From: Cytophagales bacterium
GTDB lineage: Bacteria; Bacteroidota; Bacteroidia; Cytophagales; Cyclobacteriaceae
NCBI GenBank assembly: GCA_003537495.1
Contig: DPSB01000418.1
Coordinates: forward strand, 1 to 13,074
DNA: 13,074 nucleotides
Direction: 5' to 3'
Positions 7,068-13,074 of this stretch are shown here, piece by piece. The position numbers were made by a program, and so were the translations under genes. The notes under the pieces were generated by a model. It was not told the origin of the DNA. It saw nothing but the letters and a program-made list of their open reading frames with translations, and did no database searches. Within the stretch, counting starts at the first letter, position 1. Every line of letters starts with the position of its first letter.

Positions 7068-8221
7068 TGACTCAACCCGCATATTTATGGGCATTGCTTG
7101 CTTTAACAATTCCGGTTGCTATTCATTTGCTTAGTCGCAAGGAAGGAAGAGTTATTCCAGTAGGCAGTTTGCGCCATCTACAGGAAACGGCCTCGCAACA
7201 ATTTCGTGGTATTAAGTTGAATGAATTATTCTTATTGGCCCTGCGACTGTGGTTGTTGTTATTGTTTGGTTTATTGCTTGCCGGATTCAATTGGAATACA
7301 AATAACCATAAGTGGGTTGTGTACGATCCAGCACTTAACAATCATCCGGAAGCACGCGCATTTGCAGACAGCCTGCAGACAAATGGTTACGAGTGGCATT
7401 GGTTTACGAATGGGTTCCCGCAGCAGGATCAAAACCCGGAAGAGGTTCAAAATTATTGGCCGGTAATAAACGAACTACGCACACAGGCTGTTAGCGAGGT
7501 AATTGTAGTTTCAGCAAGCCTGTTGAAAAATTTTAATGGATCACTTCAAACTTTGCCAACCTTTATCACGTGGCAAACATTTGAATTGCCGGAACAAACA
7601 TTTTATGCGTTTGCAGTTAAACAAAGTAATCATAACATAGTAAGACGCGGAACCTCAAACTCAATACAAACCCGGTTTGTAACCGATACAGTAACTACAC
7701 TACCCGATTCTGTATTCATGCTGGCCCCCGTTCGGGTTGCGATCAATAACGATAACAGCTTTGAATCAGAAGCACAATTGGTGGAAGCTTCCTTAAAGGC
7801 GATTCAAACAACTTTACCTCTGGAAATAGTTTCAGCAGAAATAAATGATGCCGATTGGCTAATCTGGCTATCGGGAAAAACTATTCCCGACACACGTTCA
7901 AACCTGATTACAATTGATAATACGCCTGGAAAACTTCTTGAACAGATTGCACCCGAAAAATGGGTTATACATGAACTAACTATTGATCGAGCCTTACAGG
8001 AAAACTTCACAGTTCAATTGGCTGCGCTACTTACAACCCATGCAAAGAATGAACGGCAAATTGCTTTGAAAGATCAAAGATCCATGCCTGATCTGTTAGC
8101 AACCAGCAATCAAGCAACAGTTACGAACAAAGCATCTGCAACTATGAGTTGGCCGCTTTTAATAGTGTTTATCCTTTCGCTTTTGGCGGAACGGATTGTT
8201 GCCTTTATCCGCAAACAATGA
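7064..8221 (+). CDS. BatA N-terminal domain membrane protein
   Basis: The 385-aa product begins with the double-transmembrane BatA/aerotolerance N-terminal domain. The first segment is at about residues 5-23 (LWALLALTIPVAIHLL), followed by the typical basic segment SRKEGRVIPVGSLRHL and a very Leu-rich second segment at about 54-76. The middle, about residues 85-355, is soluble and unlike a vWA domain: no DxSxS motif is visible. A single C-terminal segment (SWPLLIVFILSLLAERIV) ends in a short basic tail. The protein is thus an inner-membrane anchor with a large domain between membrane segments, probably facing the periplasm. It overlaps its neighbours by 4 nt on each side (7064-7067 and 8218-8221). 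The BatA name comes from the aerotolerance genes of Bacteroides, but this member lacks the BatA/BatB vWA domain, so aerotolerance should not be assumed. Confidence 0.88.
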   Translation: MMTQPAYLWALLALTIPVAIHLLSRKEGRVIPVGSLRHLQETASQQFRGIKLNELFLLALRLWLLLLFGLLLAGFNWNTNNHKWVVYDPALNNHPEARAFADSLQTNGYEWHWFTNGFPQQDQNPEEVQNYWPVINELRTQAVSEVIVVSASLLKNFNGSLQTLPTFITWQTFELPEQTFYAFAVKQSNHNIVRRGTSNSIQTRFVTDTVTTLPDSVFMLAPVRVAINNDNSFESEAQLVEASLKAIQTTLPLEIVSAEINDADWLIWLSGKTIPDTRSNLITIDNTPGKLLEQIAPEKWVIHELTIDRALQENFTVQLAALLTTHAKNERQIALKDQRSMPDLLATSNQATVTNKASATMSWPLLIVFILSLLAERIVAFIRKQ

Positions 8222-10467
8222 AGCAGCAACTTCCATATCGCCTGAAGCAGTTGCATACAAGCTACACCGCAATCAAGCTTGTTGAAGTAGCAACGCTTTG
8301 TCTGGCGATTGGTTTGTTAACATGGGCCTTGCTTGGGTGGATTAATATAAGCGATGCGACTCGATGGATCACTACAATACTTGTTGCAGTACTGTCCGGA
8401 ACCACAATGGCATACTTTCAAAGATTGTTTGCATTGGATCCTAACCTCTTGATTCGGATCTTAAATAACAACTATCCTGAGCTGGAAGAAAGTGTGGACT
8501 TGCTTATTAGCGATGAAGCGGAACTGAATTTGGTGCAACGCATTCAGCGCAGTCGCATTGAAAAGAAATTCGAACACATTTATCCGCAAATAAAAATTCC
8601 AAACAATGTAAAGGCTACATCCAAGGCGGCAGCGGCTTTGGTTTTTGCTTCACTTATGTTGATGGCCTTTGCACCAGATGTTAATCAGGTAGAGCCCGGA
8701 CCTTTAACACAAGAGATAGAAAGACTCAATACACAGGTTGAAGAAACAAAACTTGAATCAATACTTGTAACCATCACGCCTCCGGCCTACATGGCGCAAC
8801 CTACTCACACGGCCAACGATTTACACCTGGTTGTGCCCGAAGGAAGTACGGTAAGCTGGAAGATTTCATTTAACAAACCAGCATCTGCCGCTTTGATTTT
8901 TTCGGGTCGGGATTCAGTAACACTGGCATCTGATAAGGTAAAAACCCACACGCGCAAAATCACCGAAGCCGGATTTTATCAGATGGTGTGGAAAGACAAC
9001 GGCAACTGGATTCTTTCGGACTATTATAAAATTGAAATCGTAAAAGATCAACCACCCAAACTTGATATTACCAACCTGGAACAGTTTACAAAGTTTGAGT
9101 TTGTACAACCACTTAAGGTTGAGGTAAAGACTTCTTTGCAGGATGACTTTGGATTGGCCGATGCATCGGTGATAGCAACCGTAAGCAAAGGCAGTGGCGA
9201 ATCGGTAAAATTTCGGGAAGAGAGATTAAAGTTTGATAGCCCCCCGCGCATCAGCGGCAAGCACGTACAAGCAGCGGTTATGCTCGATTTAATAAAGCTG
9301 GGATTAGAGCCAGGCGATGAACTTTATTTTTATGTAGAGGCAAATGATATTAAAGTTCCGATTTCAAATTACAGTCGCACGGAAACATTTTTTATAGCCA
9401 TCCAAGACACAACCCAATACAGTGCGGTTGAAGACGAGGGCCTGGGTGTGGATTTGATGCCAGAATATTTTCGCAGCCAGCGGCAGATTATCATTGATAC
9501 AGAAAGGCTTTTGAAAGAAAAAAAGAAAATGACCACGCAGCAATTCAAGTTTAACAGCAACGAATTGGGCTACGATCAGAAAGTACTTCGCTTGCGTTAC
9601 GGCCAATTTATGGGTGAAGAATTTGAAGAGCAGATTGGAGGCGGAGCAATTGCATTGGAAGAAGAACATGATCATGAAACAGCAGAAGAAACTGTAAAGC
9701 GATTTGGCCACCAACATGATACAGAGAATGAGCATAATCTGGTAGAACAGAAAAAAGCCGGGGGTAACCATAATCACAACCATAGTCCCAAACAGGAGGA
9801 GGATGAAGACGAGGATCCGCTAGCAGCTTTTGCACATCAACACGATGATGGTGAGCAGGCCACTTTTTTTGTTGAGTCGGTTCGGGCTAAGTTAAAAGCG
9901 GCACTTACGGTAATGTGGGATGCTGAATTGTACCTACGCTTATACGAACCCGAAAAATCTTTACCCTATCAATATACTGCATTGAAACTGTTGAAAGAGA
10001 TCAGCAACGACTCGCGCATATATGTACATCGTACAGGTTTTGATCCGCCACCGTTAAAAGAAGAGAAAAGATTGAGTGGCGATCTGACTGAAGTGCGATC
10101 GTACACAGGAACTTCCAAACAACCCGATAAACAAGATTATCCGGCCATTCGACAGGCGCAGCAAGTGTTGGAAAAATTGATAGTTGAAAATATAAAGCTT
10201 ACGGATAAAGATAAGGTTGTGCTTACACAAGCTGGCAATGAATTGGCTGCCGCTGCGCTTGAACAACCAGGAAAGTACCTGGATGGCCTTTCAGTTTTGA
10301 AAAAATTGATAGAAGGTAATGTACCCGAGACAGAATGGCAAAGCAGCATAGCTACGCTGCGAAAGATTTTTATGCAGGTTGCGCCACGCGCTCAGGAATC
10401 GCCCTCTGAAAAAATACAAGCAGTGCATGTGCTTGATCAGCAATTTTTAAAAAACCTGAATGATTAG
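8218..10467 (+). CDS. DUF4175-like large membrane protein with His-rich insert
   Basis: The preferred start is the ATG at 8218, which overlaps the previous stop as ATGA and gives 749 aa. The same frame is open to an ATG at 8149, but those 23 extra residues would lie inside the batA-like gene and precede a natural MKQQLPYRLKQL terminus. Two hydrophobic segments lie near residues 20-39 and 48-68, and a third near 138-155. A long beta-rich extramembrane part follows (ITPPAY at about 184, then KDQPPKLDI and DDFGLADASV), the pattern of DUF4175-like proteins of MoxR operons. Residues about 480-547 form a low-complexity insert rich in His, Glu and Asp with ten histidines, including FGHQHD (496-501) and FAHQHD (538-543). 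The C-terminal 200 residues are helical and charged. The family call rests on context and overall pattern; function is unknown, and metal binding by the insert is an inference. Confidence 0.8.
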   Translation: MKQQLPYRLKQLHTSYTAIKLVEVATLCLAIGLLTWALLGWINISDATRWITTILVAVLSGTTMAYFQRLFALDPNLLIRILNNNYPELEESVDLLISDEAELNLVQRIQRSRIEKKFEHIYPQIKIPNNVKATSKAAAALVFASLMLMAFAPDVNQVEPGPLTQEIERLNTQVEETKLESILVTITPPAYMAQPTHTANDLHLVVPEGSTVSWKISFNKPASAALIFSGRDSVTLASDKVKTHTRKITEAGFYQMVWKDNGNWILSDYYKIEIVKDQPPKLDITNLEQFTKFEFVQPLKVEVKTSLQDDFGLADASVIATVSKGSGESVKFREERLKFDSPPRISGKHVQAAVMLDLIKLGLEPGDELYFYVEANDIKVPISNYSRTETFFIAIQDTTQYSAVEDEGLGVDLMPEYFRSQRQIIIDTERLLKEKKKMTTQQFKFNSNELGYDQKVLRLRYGQFMGEEFEEQIGGGAIALEEEHDHETAEETVKRFGHQHDTENEHNLVEQKKAGGNHNHNHSPKQEEDEDEDPLAAFAHQHDDGEQATFFVESVRAKLKAALTVMWDAELYLRLYEPEKSLPYQYTALKLLKEISNDSRIYVHRTGFDPPPLKEEKRLSGDLTEVRSYTGTSKQPDKQDYPAIRQAQQVLEKLIVENIKLTDKDKVVLTQAGNELAAAALEQPGKYLDGLSVLKKLIEGNVPETEWQSSIATLRKIFMQVAPRAQESPSEKIQAVHVLDQQFLKNLND

Positions 10468-12124
10468 TGCCATTCAATTTAATGCTCAGGTTCCAGCAAG
10501 TGTGGTAATCACCGTTGCTGTTTTGTTATTCGCAATTTTTAGTTGGCTTGAATGGAAACGGCAGGCCCGGTTTTTTTATGCGCGTTTGATTGCCTTGCTC
10601 ATTGCAATACTGAGTTTAATGGCATTTGTGTTGCGCCCTGCGTATTCTACTAACTCAGATTCTGCGGGTGTGATCGTGCTTACACCGGGCTACAATAAAT
10701 TTTCAGCGGATAGTCTTAAAAAGATTTATCAGCATTACCATGTGTTGGCAACTGAACAGTTGGATAACATCAACCAGTTGATCGCACACAAAGATCAGAT
10801 TCGGTTTGTGTTAGGTGTGGGACTACCAGCATACGTGTTACCCGATTCAGGGTTTAATTTTTTAGCAAGCCCGCTTCCAACAGGAATAACACAGTTGCAG
10901 GTACCTGCAAAATTAATTGCCAATCGCAACGCAAGTCTGGGTGGTGTTTGGCATGGTAAGCCGGGTACAATAACGTTGATTGGTCCTGAGGGAAAAATAG
11001 ATTCTACTTCGGTAAGTGCAGGTTCATTTCAGCTTTCATTTATTCCGCAACAGCCCGGTAAATTTTTATACGAATTGGAGATTGATGGTAAGAAAGAATT
11101 ACTGCCCTTGGAAATACACGCGCCCAGACCTTTAGATGTATTGATTCTGCAACAATATCCGTCAGCCGAAATTCGGTATTTGAAAAACTTTCTGATTGAT
11201 CAGGGACACCGCGTGGTAGTTCGTACACAAATTTCAAAGAACAACTTCAGGTTTGAATTTGGTAATCGGGCTCCGGCTACGCTCTCGCGAATTACTGCGG
11301 AAGTATTAAATGATTTTGATTTATTGGTATTGGCCAACGAGAGTGCTGTGTTGGATGCTGGGGCTATTCAAGATGCGCTGCGAACCGGATTAGGTGTATT
11401 GTGGCTACCATCAGAAAATGAATTGGGAAAACCACCTCTTGGTTTTGAGTTTGTAAAAGTTAATGCTGATACCGCGCTGGTGAATTTCGAAGATCAAACA
11501 GTTACACTATCGGCATGGCCTGTTAATGCAAGGAAAGATTTCGCGATCATTAAAAACAAAAACCGCGTGCTGGCCGGCTATAAGCGATTGGGCGCTGGTA
11601 AAGTTGGCTATCAATTATTAACAGAAACGTATCCATTGATTGCCAAAGGACAAGCAAAGATTTACAATCACGTATGGACAAACGTAGTGGAAACGCTGTC
11701 GCGGATTTCTGCACAAACAACATCCATAAAAATTATAAACACCTTTCCGGTTTACCCGGATGAACCACTCAACATTGAAGTGCTTGCTACTAACCCCGAA
11801 GTGTATTTAGACAGCACCCAATTACCGTTGCATGAACATGAGGTAATAGATAATTTGTGGAGTACTACTGCGTGGGCCAAAGAAAAAGGGTGGCATCAAC
11901 TACTGTCGGCAACCGATTCAGTGACAACTAATTTTTTTATTCCTGATTTTAATTCGTGGGTTGCGTTGCGGGCAGCAAACCTACAAAAGGCTACCAAAGA
12001 AAAAGCGGGAGGTTCATTAAAGTTTGAGGCGGATAAACTCAGCTACAAAACTGTTTCTCCAATCTTGTTTTTTGTGCTGTTTGTTTTGGCGATTGGATTT
12101 TTGTGGTTAGCGCCTAAGTTGTAG
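10460..12124 (+). CDS. Membrane protein with GATase1-like middle region
   Basis: The 554-aa protein starts at ATG 10460, overlapping the DUF4175-like gene by 8 nt; it is the last gene of the operon. Two N-terminal hydrophobic segments lie at about residues 10-28 and 39-60 with a WLEWKRQARF linker, and a C-terminal segment (ILFFVLFVLAIGFLWLAP) ends the chain. Between them, a region from about residue 220 to 320 looks like a class I glutamine amidotransferase-type alpha/beta fold (LDVLILQQYPSAEIRYLKNFL, then FDLLVLANESAVLDAGAI and LGVLWLPSEN). The nucleophile position has Asn-Glu rather than Cys, so no amidotransferase activity is expected. Proteins of this layout commonly close MoxR/BatA operons in Bacteroidota; they probably expose the large central part to the periplasm. 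No terminator is visible between its end and the converging toxin gene. Topology is well supported, the fold is inferred. Confidence 0.78.
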   Translation: MISAIQFNAQVPASVVITVAVLLFAIFSWLEWKRQARFFYARLIALLIAILSLMAFVLRPAYSTNSDSAGVIVLTPGYNKFSADSLKKIYQHYHVLATEQLDNINQLIAHKDQIRFVLGVGLPAYVLPDSGFNFLASPLPTGITQLQVPAKLIANRNASLGGVWHGKPGTITLIGPEGKIDSTSVSAGSFQLSFIPQQPGKFLYELEIDGKKELLPLEIHAPRPLDVLILQQYPSAEIRYLKNFLIDQGHRVVVRTQISKNNFRFEFGNRAPATLSRITAEVLNDFDLLVLANESAVLDAGAIQDALRTGLGVLWLPSENELGKPPLGFEFVKVNADTALVNFEDQTVTLSAWPVNARKDFAIIKNKNRVLAGYKRLGAGKVGYQLLTETYPLIAKGQAKIYNHVWTNVVETLSRISAQTTSIKIINTFPVYPDEPLNIEVLATNPEVYLDSTQLPLHEHEVIDNLWSTTAWAKEKGWHQLLSATDSVTTNFFIPDFNSWVALRAANLQKATKEKAGGSLKFEADKLSYKTVSPILFFVLFVLAIGFLWLAPKL

Positions 12125-12429
12125 GTGGATTTAAAATTCTTTCTAAGTTTTTTGGATCTTGACGGCTGTCCCAAATAGTAAGTAAAATAATTTTGGTCTC
12201 GGTCTCCCTCGTAAATCAAAAAGTAATCTCTTACAATTTTGATTCTCGCTTTAGCATCGTCTGTTCGTTTTCCGATTTGAGGAAATTTACTAACAAGTTT
12301 TAAGGCTTCTTTAAATTTCTCATTAAGTTTTATACTGTAAGCAGTTGACTTATTATGATTGTTCCAATAAAACAAGATCTGCTTTCTATCTTGCTGGGCG
12401 CGAATAGACCAGATTACTTGTTTAGCCAT
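12114..12429 (-). pseudogene. RelE/ParE-family toxin, frameshifted
   Basis: Translation from the ATG at 12427-12429 gives a RelE/ParE-type N terminus (MAKQVIWSIRAQQDRKQILFYW, KFPQIGKRTDD, KIVRDYFLIYE). After Glu74 the frame becomes unlike the family and reads on to 12043, antisense to the upstream gene. Skipping one C of the CCC at 12206-12208 (one G of GAGGGAG on the coding strand) restores the canonical ending, ETETKIILLTIWDSRQDP then KNLERIL, and a TAG at 12114-12116, for a normal 104-aa toxin. The WDSRQDP block is a hallmark of this family, so a one-base insertion is the simplest reading. RelE/ParE toxins are mRNA interferases or gyrase poisons held inactive by the antitoxin, here the gene 12414-12650, which overlaps by 16 nt. 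The restored 3' end overlaps the converging gene by 11 nt. A sequencing error is the main alternative to true inactivation. Confidence 0.85.
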
Positions 12430-12650
12430 TCATCAATTTCCTTGTCAGCTTCTTCTGTTGACATAAACTGGCCGTTCTTAATTTGTTCTCTTGCTTCCCG
12501 AATAGCCTGCGTTTGTTGTTCATTCAGTTTATATACTTCGATATTTTCTGACTCAATTCCCAGCAAACGAAATACCTCTTCAAGAATACGTTCGTCTTCC
12601 GTTGTTTGAATCCTATCAATCAATTTACTTTTTAGTTCCAAAGCCGACAT
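12414..12650 (-). CDS. Type II antitoxin of the RelE/ParE pair
   Basis: This 78-aa, strongly acidic, probably all-helical protein begins MSALELKSKLIDRI and ends EEADKEIDEWLNK. Its size, charge and position directly before the toxin, with a 16-nt overlap of its 3' end and the toxin ATG, are those of a RelE/ParE-type antitoxin. Such antitoxins wrap around the toxin with the C-terminal part and often repress their own promoter, although no classic ribbon-helix-helix or helix-turn-helix motif stands out here. Unlike the toxin, this frame is intact, with a TAA stop at 12414-12416. A candidate operator and promoter lie just upstream at 12667-12714. No other gene is in the transcription unit. Assignment rests on gene pairing and composition more than on a specific motif. 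Confidence 0.78.
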   Translation of the reverse strand: MSALELKSKLIDRIQTTEDERILEEVFRLLGIESENIEVYKLNEQQTQAIREAREQIKNGQFMSTEEADKEIDEWLNK

Positions 12651-12666
12651 AAGAAGTTAATTTAGA

Positions 12667-12714
12667 TTGAAGATAACAGATTTTTTATACTTCAACCAAT
12701 TAGGCACATTTCAA
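12667..12714 (-). promoter_or_regulatory. Candidate promoter and operator of the toxin-antitoxin unit
   Basis: TTGAAG (12667-12672) and CTTCAA (12690-12695) are inverted arms with centres 23 bp apart, about two helical turns. Read on the minus strand, TATAAA (12684-12689) lies between the arms, and TTGAAA (12709-12714) is 19 nt upstream of it. An antitoxin bound to the arms would cover the -10 region, fitting the autorepression usual for such modules. All parts are short and the spacer is long, so confidence is low. Confidence 0.3.
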
Positions 12715-12733
12715 ATTGTTGCACCAAAACATT

Positions 12734-12750
12734 CGCCCCCTACGGGGTCG
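12734..12750. repeat. Short palindrome (CCCCGTAGGGG type)
   Basis: Seventeen bases form two arms CGCCCCC and GGGGTCG around TAC, with one mismatch per arm. It is similar in design to the ACTCC-TAAC-GGAGT hairpin that opens each unit of the tandem repeat 35 nt further on, and seems to be a divergent relative in the same repeat region. A second such hairpin, GACTCC-TAAC-GGAGTC, occupies 12784-12799. Confidence 0.6.
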
Positions 12751-12784
12751 TTTCTTCTTAATTATAACATTCTACCAATATCCG

Positions 12785-13074
12785 ACTCCTAACGGAGTCT
12801 TAATTCACCTCGGAATGCCGATAAGGATTTAATTTAAGGAGAACCCCAAAGTCGAACCGATCACATGGCATCTAATGTTGAAGTACTCTACTCCTAACGG
12901 AGTCTTATTTCACCTCGGAATCCCGATAAGGATTTAATTTAGGAAGAACCCCAAAGTTGAACCGATTACATTGGCATCTAATGTTGAAGTACTCTACTCC
13001 TAACGGAGTCTTAATTCACCTCGGAATCCCGATAAGGATTTAATTTAGGAAGAACCCCAAAGTTGAACCGATTA
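12785..13074. repeat. 105/106-bp tandem repeat, at least 2.75 copies, open at window end
   Basis: Unit 1 is 12785-12889 (105 bp), unit 2 is 12890-12995 (106 bp) and unit 3 is 12996-13074, cut by the window after 79 bp. Units 2 and 3 differ at one position over the shared part; unit 1 differs from unit 2 at about ten positions including a one-base gap. Each unit opens with the hairpin ACTCC-TAAC-GGAGT and contains a second small hairpin TCGG-AATC-CCGA (TCGG-AATG-CCGA in unit 1), then ACATT...AATGT arms. The whole 12651-13074 stretch has no gene: unit length is not a multiple of 3 and each strand has frequent stops. It holds only the TA promoter candidate, the palindrome at 12734-12750 and this array. 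Confidence 0.9.

Noticed and set aside
8149..8217. Earlier start for the DUF4175-like gene giving 772 aa
   Set aside because: The added 23 residues lie within the batA-like gene and look unlike a natural N terminus, while the ATG at 8218 gives the ATGA overlap seen at the previous junction.
9364..9783. 139-aa antisense frame rich in Phe, Val and Met
   Set aside because: It mirrors the His/Glu-rich coding region on the other strand (GAA and CAT read as TTC and ATG) and is a compositional artefact.
11120..11420. Active glutamine amidotransferase domain in the last operon protein
   Set aside because: The expected nucleophile Cys is absent (LVLANESAVLD); only the fold is suggested.
12043..12113. 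C-terminal extension of the toxin frame to 128 aa, antisense to the operon's last gene
   Set aside because: The residues after Glu74 do not resemble the family and are explained by a one-base shift; the true end is most likely 12114.
4528..12124. Antiphage defence system built on MoxR and vWA proteins
   Set aside because: There is no nuclease, protease or other effector gene, and the set matches the recurrent Bacteroidota MoxR/BatA operon rather than a known defence locus.
12785..13074. CRISPR-like array
   Set aside because: The whole 105/106-bp unit is repeated with no unique spacers between short repeats, and there are no cas genes.

Overview
The window looks like chromosomal DNA of a member of the Bacteroidota, probably from the Cytophagales. 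The reasons are indirect. The gene set is typical of that phylum (a Tat-targeted TldD with TldE, and a DUF4159-MoxR-DUF58-BatA-DUF4175 row). Start codons have almost no Shine-Dalgarno sequence. Palindromic intergenic repeats of a Bacteroidota type (AACCACATAG ends, CCGTAGGGG/CCGTTAGGAG hairpins) are present. No rRNA, tRNA, CRISPR array, IS element or phage gene was seen.

Layout. 1-1125: the 3' five-sixths of a TldE/PmbA-type gene that begins before the window, followed by a long palindromic repeat and a strong intrinsic terminator (1127-1239). 1353-4326: a two-gene tldD-tldE unit. TldD starts with TTG and carries a twin-arginine signal, while TldE has no signal. It ends in a second copy of the same palindromic repeat. 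4528-12124: six tightly packed genes on the + strand with gaps of 2 and 3 nt and overlaps of 4, 4 and 8 nt. They are a DUF4159 protein, a MoxR AAA+ ATPase, a DUF58 (vWA-type) protein, a BatA-like membrane protein, a large DUF4175-like membrane protein with a His/acid-rich insert, and a membrane protein with a GATase1-like middle region. 12114-12650, minus strand: a type II toxin-antitoxin pair whose RelE/ParE toxin is broken by a one-base insertion. 12651-13074: no gene, but a candidate TA promoter/operator, a short palindrome and a 105/106-bp tandem repeat that runs off the window end.

How the genes fit together. TldD and TldE form a heterodimeric zinc protease in characterised bacteria; two tldE-type copies here suggest two paralogous TldD/E units side by side. 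The six-gene operon reads as one machine: a cytoplasmic AAA+ ring (MoxR), a soluble vWA partner (DUF58) and three inner-membrane proteins with large extramembrane parts. Its biological role is not established. The most notable points for a second look are the mapped frameshift in the toxin gene, the Asp in place of the expected zinc-ligand Cys in TldD, the Tat signal on only one TldD/E subunit, the repeat placed exactly 5 nt after both tldE stop codons, and the His-rich insert in the DUF4175-like protein.
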